Positions 44,936-53,966 of a DNA stretch of 64,000 nucleotides are shown piece after piece (positions within the stretch are counted from its first letter, which is position 1; every line of letters starts with the position of its first letter). Position numbers and translations under genes: made by a program. Source of the DNA: JAGQOZ01 sp041399205. GTDB taxonomy: Bacteria; Planctomycetota; Planctomycetia; Pirellulales; Pirellulaceae. Under the pieces are notes generated by a model. That model was not told where the DNA came from. It did no database searches and worked only from the letters and a program-made list of their open reading frames with translations. The stretch is from assembly GCA_041399205.1 (NCBI GenBank), contig JAWKTK010000005.1, positions 248,001 through 312,000 of the forward strand, given 5' to 3'.

Positions 44936-47299
44936 ATGAAGATCTCATCAAATCAGTCGTACAGGTTACTTCAAATCCTGATCACCTGCATTCTGGTGAT
45001 GACAGGCTGTGCTGACAGCTCGTCGCCACAACTCGGCTCTCCAAAACCCACGAACACCTCGGATGATAACGTTGATTCAAGCCAAATTGCAACAAACACG
45101 ACCCCAATTCGCCAGCAAAACAGCAACGAATCGTCCGGCACGCCCATTGCGCAACTTCGGCAACAGCTGGATCGAGACATTTGGGCCGACGAAGTAGACG
45201 CTCAGCGTTTCGAACAATATTTCATCCGGCTCTGGGACCAAATCCGCAAAGCGGACGACAAATTATCGGTCTTGGCAACGGCCGCGATTCAAAAGTTAAA
45301 TGTTCCATTGACCGCAGACGTTCCCCCTGAACCGATGGATCATGGCATTCTGCAATTGCCCATGACATCCGAAACGGTTGCATGGGATTCCCAGGATTGG
45401 GTGGCGTTTATTTCTCTGGTCAAGCAGAAGGGTTTTCAACTTGTGGAAACGGAATGGCATCATGCTACGTTTCGTCAAACGCCAACCGGTGCGACATCGG
45501 ATGTCAGCTTTGTCTTGCACATAATTCGTCCGTTGACTGCGGATGCCCAGCCCGATTCGCCCGAACAACGGTTACAGGTTCGAGGCATCTTGTCTGTGGA
45601 ATGGCAAGCGGATGCGGACGAACCGACAATTCGTTCGGCCACGGCTAAGGACGTACAGATTTTGGCGCGAACCGGCAAACCCGCGTTTCGACACGTGTTG
45701 ACCTATCGGCGCGAAGCGGACGAATTCGCTAGTGCGCATCCCATCTTGGTTTACGATCTGGACCGCAACGGCTTTCCCGATATCGTGATTCCTCGTTGGA
45801 ATCGCATCTACTGGAACCAAGGCCAAGGCCACTTTCGCCAAGAACGGCTAGTGGCCAACTTCATTCCGTTGGCGGAAGCCGGTCTGCTGGCCGACATCAA
45901 TTCCGATGGGGCGGTAGACCTAGTCACCGTGGATAAACAAGGGCGTCCCTTGGCCTATGCGGGCAATGTGCAAGGGAAGTTCACGGAATCCGCGACCGTC
46001 ATTGCCGACATTTCTGTGCCCGACACACTGGCCATCACCGCCGGTGATATCGACGCCGACGGCGACGTTGATTTATGGCTGACCCAATACAAGCCCAGCT
46101 ACGTGGAAGGGCAAATGCCAACGCCCTACTACGACGCCAATGACGGTCAACCGGCTTATCTGTTAGTGAATCAAGGCGATTTGAAGTTTCACGATCGGAC
46201 GGAACAAGCCGGTCTGTCCAAGAAACGGCAGCGTCGCACCTACAGTTCGTCTTTGGTAGATATAGACGCAGATGCAGACTTGGATCTGGTGGTCACCAGT
46301 GATTACGCTGGCGTGGATCTGTATGAAAATGATGGATTCGGAAACTTTCGCGACACGACTGACCAGCAACTTCCGGAGCGTCACTTGTTTGGCATGGCCC
46401 ATACGTTTGCCGACTTTGATGTCGACGGGCAACTGGATATTTATGCGATTGGGATGAGCAGCACGACGGCTCGACGCCTGGACCGCTTAGGCTTGGGTCG
46501 AAGCGACAAGCCCGACGTGCACCGCATGCGTTCTGCCATGGGATACGGCAATCGGATGTACCTGCGGCGCACCGATCAATTCGAAGAAACTGGCTTTGCC
46601 GCGCAAGTCGCTCGCACCGGCTGGTCTTGGGGAACGACGTCGTTTGACTTTGACGCGGATGGAGATCGAGACATCTATGTGGCGAATGGATTTCGCAGTG
46701 GCCAGTCATGCGAAGACTATTGCACCACTTATTGGCGGCATGACATCTACACAGGTAGCTCGCAGCCAGACTTAACTCTGAAAAACTTCTTTGCCGAATC
46801 GATGGCCGATCTAAATGCCAATGCCATATCCTGGAACGGATACGAACACAATGCGCTGCTGATGAACCGCGCCGATCAAGGATTCTCAAACGTGGGTTTC
46901 TTGCTGGGCGTGGCGTTTGAATATGATTCACGAGCGGTAGTGGGAGCGGACTTGGACCTGGACGGACGCCCCGATTTGATTGTGGCGCAATACGAATTTG
47001 TCGGCAAAGGCTTTGAACTATCGCTGCACGTTTATCAGAATCAGCTATCTACCACAAACCATTGGATCGGCATTAACTTGGACCGTCCGAACAAGCCTTC
47101 GCCTTTGGGCGCGAAAGTGGTTTTGGAAACCGATCAACGGACAACGGTTGGCACTTATGTTGCGGGCGATTCGTTCTTGTCACAGCACCCGCCGGTCCTG
47201 CATTTTGGATTGGGCTCGCAAACGCCCCAAAAAATTACCATTCAATGGCCCGACGGTTCGCAGGAGATCTTGGAACCGTCGGTAAATCAGTATCAATAG
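44936..47299 (+). CDS. FG-GAP/UnbV (CRTAC-like) repeat lipoprotein, paralogue of 863-3343
   Basis: About 787 residues from the ATG at 44936. The N-terminus has a hydrophobic stretch ending VMTGC, a plausible lipobox. As in its paralogue, a helical region (about 60-280) is followed by calcium-loop blades (DLDRNGFPDIVI, DIDADGDVDLWLTQY, DVDGQLDIYAIGMSS, DFDADGDRDIYVANG, DLDLDGRPDLIVAQY) and a C-terminal UnbV domain ending KITIQWPDGSQEIL. The motif DYCTTYWRHDIY contains the Cys that aligns with the TGA of the third copy. It shares segments such as MPTPYYDANDGQPAYLL with the first copy, so the two arose by duplication. Function unknown. Confidence 0.88.
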   Translation: MKISSNQSYRLLQILITCILVMTGCADSSSPQLGSPKPTNTSDDNVDSSQIATNTTPIRQQNSNESSGTPIAQLRQQLDRDIWADEVDAQRFEQYFIRLWDQIRKADDKLSVLATAAIQKLNVPLTADVPPEPMDHGILQLPMTSETVAWDSQDWVAFISLVKQKGFQLVETEWHHATFRQTPTGATSDVSFVLHIIRPLTADAQPDSPEQRLQVRGILSVEWQADADEPTIRSATAKDVQILARTGKPAFRHVLTYRREADEFASAHPILVYDLDRNGFPDIVIPRWNRIYWNQGQGHFRQERLVANFIPLAEAGLLADINSDGAVDLVTVDKQGRPLAYAGNVQGKFTESATVIADISVPDTLAITAGDIDADGDVDLWLTQYKPSYVEGQMPTPYYDANDGQPAYLLVNQGDLKFHDRTEQAGLSKKRQRRTYSSSLVDIDADADLDLVVTSDYAGVDLYENDGFGNFRDTTDQQLPERHLFGMAHTFADFDVDGQLDIYAIGMSSTTARRLDRLGLGRSDKPDVHRMRSAMGYGNRMYLRRTDQFEETGFAAQVARTGWSWGTTSFDFDADGDRDIYVANGFRSGQSCEDYCTTYWRHDIYTGSSQPDLTLKNFFAESMADLNANAISWNGYEHNALLMNRADQGFSNVGFLLGVAFEYDSRAVVGADLDLDGRPDLIVAQYEFVGKGFELSLHVYQNQLSTTNHWIGINLDRPNKPSPLGAKVVLETDQRTTVGTYVAGDSFLSQHPPVLHFGLGSQTPQKITIQWPDGSQEILEPSVNQYQ

Positions 47300-47312
47300 A
47301 CCACATACTCGG

Positions 47313-49221
47313 TTAAGACCGACGAACACTTTGCCGAATAGCGACCAGAGACAACAGTGTGGCAAGCAGTGTTAATGTCGGTTCGGGCACGGCGGCCACA
47401 TTACGAGGCCCCAGTTCAAAGCCGCCATCCTGGAATGCTTTAACGAAGTCGCCGCTGGTAAACACCCCGTCGCCGTTCCAATCGCCCTGAGCCCAAGTGG
47501 CGGCCGGATCGACGTCTGCTTCGAATTTTCCGTCTTGGAACACGGCAACCAAATCAGACGAATTGAATTCGCCATCCAAGTTTGCATCACCAAAATACGT
47601 ATTGGCCAGATCTTTGACCCAAACGGTCAGATCCGCGTCGTCAACTTGGTTATTATTGTCCAGATCAAAAGCCGCAGGGTTGTCCCCGGCAATCATTTCC
47701 GTAATCAGTAAGTCAACGTCTGCCACGTCCAGCTGTTGGTTTTGGTTGAAGTCACCGGCGAGTCCACCTGTCAAGAAAGCGGAAAAATCACCGGCCATGA
47801 TTTCCTGCAATTGGCCTTCGTCCAGCGCAATGTTGAAGACGGCCACATCGTCCAGCCAACCGCTGAAGAATTCGCCGGCGCCGCAAAAGTCACACGTTCG
47901 GCCGACGGCAAAATTCGCAGCCACGGCACCGTTGTCGCCTGGCAAATCGGAGACCAAGAATTCTCCGTTCAAATACAAAGAACGTTCTTCGCCATCGTAG
48001 ACTGCAGCCACGTGGTGCCAATCACCATCGTCCAGGTCAACGCCCAGTGCATCGACATCAAAGTCTTGAGCGTCCAAGTCGGCGCCCCACCAGTAATGCC
48101 GAAATCCGTTGTCGCCAAAAATCCGCAACGCGTTCACACTGCGCCCTGATCCGTAGCTACCCCAACCGACGATGCCTCGAGCTTCCACTTCTTCCGGTCG
48201 AATCCAGGCGGCCACGGTGTACGGGCCATTGCCGACGGGCAGGTCTTCGTTGATTTCGGTCGAAGTAAGCATGCCGTCAAAGCCGTCCAATGCCAACGCT
48301 CCGCCGATGACGCCGTCCCCATCGAACGATACTCCGCCATTTTCGTCCAAATGATTGCCTTCCAGCCCGGAATCGAAGCCCAGATTGTTGGCATCGTCAA
48401 ATCGCCAGAGGCCGGCGAGTTCGGGCTTGGGCGGCGGTGGCGGAATTTCTGGTGCCACGGTGAACGCTGCGAGTTCTTCACGGTAGTTGGCCTCAATCTG
48501 CGAATCTGTCAGCACACCATCATGCACTCGGACTCGAGAAATAAACATCGACGCCCGTAAACCGCCGTTCAGCGTTGCGGCATCGGCCCACTGTGCACCA
48601 ATTGAAATACCGGCGTCGGGCCATGTGTCCAAACCGCCATGCTGAATCATGTCCTCTTCGTTCATCAATTCGCCATCAGCATAGACTCGAGCGAATTCTG
48701 AATCATACGTATAAACCAAGTGATGCCATTGGCCTGCTTCGGGCCGCTCCGGCTGTGCCGTCATTGTCAATCCAGCCCATGTCGGGCGCGCCCCAGTGAC
48801 CGACTGCGCCGAACGCACCGTTGTCTCCGTAGTTGAACGCTAAGTTCGTTCCCTGCGGACCGCCTCGGTTGCCCCAAGCGACCATCGTTTCTTCGCCAGA
48901 AATTGACGGATTGAACGCCCAAACCTCGATGCTGCGAGTTGGGTCGAACCCGGTCAAACCTTCTGGAGCACTGACATCACTGAAGAAGGCCGACGTACCG
49001 TCAAAATAGACCGCCGGAGTCGGATCGAGCGTTACGATTGGGGTGCCGTCCGCCACGAAGTCAGCGTAGGAGTCGACGCCGTTTTGCCACGTCAAATCTC
49101 CGACTGACAAGGTAGTGGCATCCAAATCAACGAATAGCGATTCGGCAATTTCAATCGCCCGCAAGTCTTGTCCGAACGAAACACATGCCAAACAAATCGT
49201 CAGCATTGCCAGATTACGCAT
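47313..49221 (-). CDS. Double LamG-domain PEP-CTERM protein, one frameshift
   Basis: Two overlapping frames joined by one extra base near 48745-48750 give about 636 codons. The start at 49221 has GGAGGTGAATC in front and a signal peptide. The first LamG/concanavalin-like domain (about residues 25-265) spans the break: NDGTA from the first frame continues as PERPEAGQWHHLVYTYD in the second. A second LamG domain follows (ELAGLWRFDD to DDGDWHHVAAVYDGE), then dockerin-like loops and the shared NTYFGDANLDGEFNSS to VPEPTLTLLATLL tail. It is probably a surface carbohydrate-binding protein. The lesion is a single G, and a sequence error is the simplest explanation. Confidence 0.8.
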
Positions 49222-49363
49222 GATTCACCTCCAAACGTGCAGATAGAAAATTTTATTCCAGTCCCGCAGCGGCAAGTGTAACGGCACCGCCAAGCAAAGT
49301 AAACGAATTTGTCTGAGCCAATTGCTTGCTAGGTTCCGCGAACGCTGGCTTAGAATTGTCCGG

Positions 49364-51142
49364 CTACAGCTGATTCAGATATGCCAGCAAGTCTGAAATT
49401 TCGGTGGCCGAAAGAGTAGTATGTGGTGGATGCTGGTGATCTGCAAACACGCTTTCCAACGAGGTTGCTCGGCCATCATGCAGCCACCGCTGTTGCTGAC
49501 TGACGCCTCGTAGCGAAGGCGGATTGAACGCCGATTCGCCGGTCTTGCTGGTCAAACCAACGTTGTACGTATCGCGGCTGGTCAATGCGGGTTCTTGATG
49601 ACACGACTGGCAATCGTTCGCCAAAAATACTTCGCGGCCTCGAATCGCCGCCGCTTGGTTCGCATGATCGTGTCTGGCGATGGCGATTCCCGGTGGCGGA
49701 GATAGCGTCCGCAAATAGCCAGTCAGCGCCATGATTTCACCTTCACCTATTTGTTTCCCTTCACTGGAACGCATGGTGAAAAGTAACGACTTGCGAACTT
49801 GATCAATCAGATTCATCTGCTGCCCGTTCCAAGCCCAAGGCGCGGTATCGCTGGTACCGAGCAAACTGATGATGCGTTTTTCATCACCAAAATGATTGTC
49901 GCCCAAGTTGTCGTTGGATTGACTACTGGTGTGCCCATCGACATGGCAACTGTTGCAACTGAACCACCCGTCCAACGCCAAGCGACTGTCATGAAACAGG
50001 GATTCACCGACCAATTCTGTGGTGGTCACATCCGGCGCAGGCAAGGAAATGGTCCCGGTCACTTGATTGGAACCGGTATCAACAATCGAAATAGAGTTCC
50101 CAAACCGATTCACGACATAGATGGCCGAATTAGTTTCATTCGCGGCGATGGCCACCGGATTGCGTCCCACTGCAATTCGTTGAAACGGTTCGTTCCGATG
50201 ATGTCGAATCGCCAGTTCATCCACGCCCGCCAACGCCACCGTGACACTACCGTTGGGCGTGACGCAGATGCAGTCCGGATCACCAGCGCCTCGTTTTTCA
50301 CCACCCAACGGCACAATGGTGCCAAAGATTTTCTTGTTGGCATTGGCAGGATTCAGTACTTCCTGCACTGGAATGGCGCGAAACAAATTCGTCAGCACAT
50401 TGCCCCAAAACACGTGGTCTCGACTGGTCGGTATAAACGAAGTCAACATTTGATGGGCTAGCACTACTTCGTTATCCACCACCGCGATGCCTCGGATATG
50501 ATGCCCGGGAATCTGAAACACGTGTGACACACTGCTGTCTGTCAAACGGACAACGGCCAAATTCGCGCCAAAGGCATCGGCAACTAGCAAATGCCGGTCG
50601 TCCAAGTAGCATTGTTCGTGCGGAGAAAATGGCAAGTCCAAGGTGGCGGTATGCCGAACCAGTTCGTTAAAATTATTCGGCTGATCTGGATCGATCTGAA
50701 AGAGGTCTAGGCGTCGAGCCCACAAACAGGCGACGCTTAACACGGATCCATTGGGCGACGCGGCCACGCTGACAGGCGAATGCTCTGTCTTGCGCCGCAG
50801 CACTTCTTCAAGCTTGCCATCTTGCTGCGCGACACCAATCAATTGCTGATTCTGTTGGTCGGTGATCCAAAAAATATCCGCCGCCTGCACAATACTCGAA
50901 GGCTGATGACCAATCCGCAACTCATGATGAACCGTACGGTCCACCGCATTGACCAATAACACGGAGGCTCGATCCCTGGACGTCACCACCAGCCAATCGT
51001 CTTGAACCGCAATCCCATTTGGAATTGTCGCCACCACATGCTCCGCTACTGCACACGTTGCCGGACCAACCAGCACGGCCAGCCAAAAGCTCAAGAAAAC
51101 TGGTGAACGGACAGTCGGTTGAACAGAAACGATACGAGACAT
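49364..51142 (-). CDS. Beta-propeller protein with two c-type haem motifs
   Basis: About 592 residues. A signal peptide (FLSFWLAVLVGPATCAVA) is followed by a seven-bladed YVTN-type propeller, for example SIVDTGSNQVTGTISLP and AIAANETNSAIYVVNR. The C-terminal part is a di-haem cytochrome c/peroxidase-like domain, with haem-binding CNSCH (near 49965) and CQSCH (near 49600). The ordering of propeller then haems differs from bacterial cytochrome c peroxidases, which lack the propeller. It is an exported redox protein; no electron partner is adjacent. The ATG at 51142 is chosen because the signal peptide begins there. Confidence 0.85.
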   Translation of the reverse strand: MSRIVSVQPTVRSPVFLSFWLAVLVGPATCAVAEHVVATIPNGIAVQDDWLVVTSRDRASVLLVNAVDRTVHHELRIGHQPSSIVQAADIFWITDQQNQQLIGVAQQDGKLEEVLRRKTEHSPVSVAASPNGSVLSVACLWARRLDLFQIDPDQPNNFNELVRHTATLDLPFSPHEQCYLDDRHLLVADAFGANLAVVRLTDSSVSHVFQIPGHHIRGIAVVDNEVVLAHQMLTSFIPTSRDHVFWGNVLTNLFRAIPVQEVLNPANANKKIFGTIVPLGGEKRGAGDPDCICVTPNGSVTVALAGVDELAIRHHRNEPFQRIAVGRNPVAIAANETNSAIYVVNRFGNSISIVDTGSNQVTGTISLPAPDVTTTELVGESLFHDSRLALDGWFSCNSCHVDGHTSSQSNDNLGDNHFGDEKRIISLLGTSDTAPWAWNGQQMNLIDQVRKSLLFTMRSSEGKQIGEGEIMALTGYLRTLSPPPGIAIARHDHANQAAAIRGREVFLANDCQSCHQEPALTSRDTYNVGLTSKTGESAFNPPSLRGVSQQQRWLHDGRATSLESVFADHQHPPHTTLSATEISDLLAYLNQL

Positions 51143-51429
51143 GATGGGAATTACCATGACGAACGGAGGGAAGTCAAACACGGCCAGATTGCCGATCTAG
51201 CGGAATGGTCGATTCTACCAGCCCGCCACGGCTTGAACAAACAGGCCCGGCGATCTCGGCTCCAATTCGCAAGAAAAGGCAGCAGAAAGCGAGCAGTTGG
51301 CCTCCGCGACGTCCATTGCCACGCCAGCGATTTCCATTGATATAATTGGCGAAGTCTTTGGAACGCTATTGAGTCGATTCGCGTTCTAATCCGATGTCCT
51401 TTCGCACAACATATTCGCTGGCATGTCAT

Positions 51430-52287
51430 ATGATTCGAATTTCCGCATTCCGCGTGTTCACTTATCTAGTTTGTACGGTCGCGTTGTTCGCCGCGAACCC
51501 CGGCGATCTTTTAGCGCAATCGTCTGCCAACTGGTACCAACGCCAGACCGAATGGCACGGATTTGATCAGTTTCATTTCCAAGTGGCTGAACGGAATGCC
51601 TATTTGGTTGTCCCGAAAAAACCGCTTGATGGGAATCCGTGGATCTGGCGAGCTCGTTTTCCAGGCTATCATGCCGAAATGGATATTCAGCTGGTGAAGG
51701 ATGGCTTTCACATCGCGTACGTCGACGTGGCCGGTTTGTTTGGAGCGCCCGCTGCCGTCAAAATCGGCGATCAGTTCTATTCCTATTTGACCACCCAGCG
51801 CGGCTTGGCAAAAACGATGTGTTTGGAAGGCGTGAGCCGAGGTGGATTGTTCGTCTACAACTGGGCCGCAGCCAACACCGACAAAGTCGCCTGCATTTAC
51901 TGTGACACCCCTGTGTGTAGCATTGCGAGTTGGCCCGGTGGCAAAGGCACAGGTAAGGGCCACACTGAAACGTGGCAACAGTGCTTACAAGTTTATGGTC
52001 TTTCCGACCAACAAGCCGCTGTCTACGACAAGAACCCGATTGATCATGCGAGAGCGATCGCTGGTGCCAAAATTCCCATCTTGCATATTGTGTCCGAAAA
52101 TGACGAAATCGTCCCACCGTCCGAAAATACCTACGTCTTGCAGCAGCGACTGCGGCACTTTGGTCATGACATGGACGTGATTGTGGTGGAGCAGGGAACC
52201 GCCGAATCAAACGGACACCACTTTACGCATCCCGACCCAGCAGGCGTGATCGCGTTTGTGAAGAAGCATGCCACAAACGAGCAATAG
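51430..52287 (+). CDS. Secreted alpha/beta hydrolase
   Basis: About 285 residues from the ATG at 51430. A signal peptide (VFTYLVCTVALFAANPGDLLAQ) is followed by an alpha/beta-hydrolase fold. The nucleophile elbow is LEGVSRGGLFVYN, the acid Asp lies in VSENDEIVPPSEN, and the catalytic His is in NGHHFTHPDP. The early part (AYLVVPKKPLDGNPWIWRAR) is typical of the planctomycete esterase-like group that often accompanies sugar-degrading enzymes. It probably hydrolyses an ester or amide outside the cytoplasm; the substrate is unknown. Confidence 0.85.
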   Translation: MIRISAFRVFTYLVCTVALFAANPGDLLAQSSANWYQRQTEWHGFDQFHFQVAERNAYLVVPKKPLDGNPWIWRARFPGYHAEMDIQLVKDGFHIAYVDVAGLFGAPAAVKIGDQFYSYLTTQRGLAKTMCLEGVSRGGLFVYNWAAANTDKVACIYCDTPVCSIASWPGGKGTGKGHTETWQQCLQVYGLSDQQAAVYDKNPIDHARAIAGAKIPILHIVSENDEIVPPSENTYVLQQRLRHFGHDMDVIVVEQGTAESNGHHFTHPDPAGVIAFVKKHATNEQ

Positions 52288-52380
52288 CCTTCGCACGAGC
52301 CGATTTTCGGCTGACGAACGAACGTCACGGGACAACAAAAATTCTTGTTCGCTGACGCTTTTTGAAGTTTCGATTTCCGT

Positions 52381-52510
52381 AGACCGAAACGCAAGTCCGT
52401 GGACGCTTTGGGCGACTCGTTTTCGGCCAGAAAACGCAAAACCGCAACTTCAAGACGCATTAGGGCAGGAACGCGATGAATCATTCTCCTTCACTTACGT
52501 TTCTGGCGAT
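52381..52510. repeat. Intergenic palindromic repeat, copy 3 with degenerate partner
   Basis: An inverted copy of the repeat core (AGAAACGTAAGTGAAGGA, minus strand 52504-52487) pairs with a degenerate direct copy (GAAACGCAAGT, 52386-52396). The two together could form a large hairpin. They lie in the 331-base gap between the hydrolase and the ACT gene. Small hairpins also occur at 52298-52312 and 52416-52435; nothing else is supported in this gap. Confidence 0.55.
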
Positions 52511-52618
52511 CAACAAACGCACTCGTTGACGTTTGCCGCGGCATGGTCTATAACGCGTCGAATATATTGCGGCAAAACCGTTGCCAATTGATAACGCTAT
52601 TCAAAGACCGAGGACGGG

Positions 52619-53110
52619 ATGAGCATCGGCGAAGGAACCACCGGCGGTTTGGGAACTATTCGAGGGCGGGATTATCCGACAATTCGACAATTCACGGTGT
52701 TCTTGGAAAATCGAGTTGGACAGCTACTGGATGTGGTTCGCCGATTCGAAGGAAGCAAGGTTCACATCGTCGCGCTGTCGATCAACGATTCCAGCGAATG
52801 TTCGTTTGTCCGATTTCTTCTGAGCCACCCAGAACAAGGACGAGAAATCCTGGAACGCGCCGGACTGGCCTTGATTGAAACCGATTTGATCGGCGTCGAG
52901 CTACCCGATGTTTCACAGCCTTTACTGCAGATTTGCACAGCTCTGCTCCAGGCCGAAGTCAATATCGTGCAGGCCTATCCGTTGCTGATGCGCCCCAATG
53001 ATCGGCCCGCTGTGGCCTTGATGGTGGATAATATCGAAATGGGAATGGATACACTGGCATCCAAGGGCTTTACCATGATCAGCGAACGAGACCTAACGGA
53101 CGCCGAATGA
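52619..53110 (+). CDS. ACT-domain protein (two ACT modules)
   Basis: A 163-residue protein with two ACT-type ligand-binding modules (about residues 22-90, starting RQFTVFLENRVGQLLDVV, and 95-160, with LLQAEVNIVQAYPLLM). No catalytic domain is attached. ACT domains bind amino acids or other small molecules. This type of stand-alone double ACT protein is usually regulatory. It starts at ATG 52619 with GAGGACGGG just upstream. It is the first gene of a rightward run (ACT, membrane zinc-ribbon, HD, PII, receiver-like, SET), but spacing to the next gene is 144 bases, so the operon may begin later. Confidence 0.85.
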   Translation: MSIGEGTTGGLGTIRGRDYPTIRQFTVFLENRVGQLLDVVRRFEGSKVHIVALSINDSSECSFVRFLLSHPEQGREILERAGLALIETDLIGVELPDVSQPLLQICTALLQAEVNIVQAYPLLMRPNDRPAVALMVDNIEMGMDTLASKGFTMISERDLTDAE

Positions 53111-53254
53111 TGCAGCGAGCTTTTCTGGCAAATGAGCTGCTATTTCATTCGATTTAATGAACGTCAACCAAAATGGCGGGACTCCAATAGCACGGTTCGT
53201 ATGTCAAAAAATTTGTGACCTCATTCCAGACCATCTGCTTGCGACTTTCTACTC

Positions 53255-53932
53255 ATGCCAATTCAAGTCACCTGCCCTAGTTGTCTCGCTCGTTTTCAAG
53301 TCAGCGAAAAATTTGCCGGAAAGACAGGCCCTTGTCCCAAATGCAAGGAGTCGATTCAGGTACCCGATGCATCCGAATCGGTTGTCATCCATGAAGACGA
53401 AGGTTTCGGACCGAAGGACTCTTCTGGTCGGCCGGCGCTAAAGCCCATTGAACGAGAAGAAGCCCAGATTACGCCAGTCCTGATCGTGGGAATCGTGGGT
53501 GCCGTACTACTAACGTTGATTGTGGCTTGGCTGATCGGCAATACGTACAAGGGATCGGAAACCGGCGTTCCCATGTGGATTCTGGCCATCGGGGCCGTAC
53601 TGTTGGGACCTCCCTTGGCAGTGGCTGGTTACGCATTCTTGCGAAATTCTGAATTGGAACCGCATCGAGGTTCCGTGTTGTGGATGCGAGCGGCCGTGTG
53701 CGGCTTGGTCTACGCGTTACTATGGGCCGGATTCTATTTTCTCAAGACCAACCTGTTTGGTGACGAAATGGAACTGATTCACTATGCCATGGCGGCCGTT
53801 CCCATGGTTTCAATTGGTGGACTGACCGCACTGGCATCCATGGAAATGGATTTTGTGTCCGGAGCAATCCACTATGGGATCTATTTGGGCGCAACAGCGT
53901 TACTACGGCTCTTGATGGGCATCCCGTTCTAG
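53255..53932 (+). CDS. Zinc-ribbon membrane protein
   Basis: A 225-residue protein with an N-terminal finger of the MJ0042-type (CPSC and CPKCKE, about residues 7-32), a polar linker, and four membrane helices (about 75-94, 107-128, 142-162 and 180-225). It is cytoplasmic at the N-terminus. Planctomycetes carry many such finger-plus-helices proteins; the function is unknown, although the ribbon could bind a partner or nucleic acid. It is 34 bases upstream of the HD-domain gene. Its ATG at 53255 has no clear ribosome-binding site. Confidence 0.75.
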   Translation: MPIQVTCPSCLARFQVSEKFAGKTGPCPKCKESIQVPDASESVVIHEDEGFGPKDSSGRPALKPIEREEAQITPVLIVGIVGAVLLTLIVAWLIGNTYKGSETGVPMWILAIGAVLLGPPLAVAGYAFLRNSELEPHRGSVLWMRAAVCGLVYALLWAGFYFLKTNLFGDEMELIHYAMAAVPMVSIGGLTALASMEMDFVSGAIHYGIYLGATALLRLLMGIPF

Positions 53933-53966
53933 AACACATAGCGGCAAATTGGCAACGGAGTGATCG

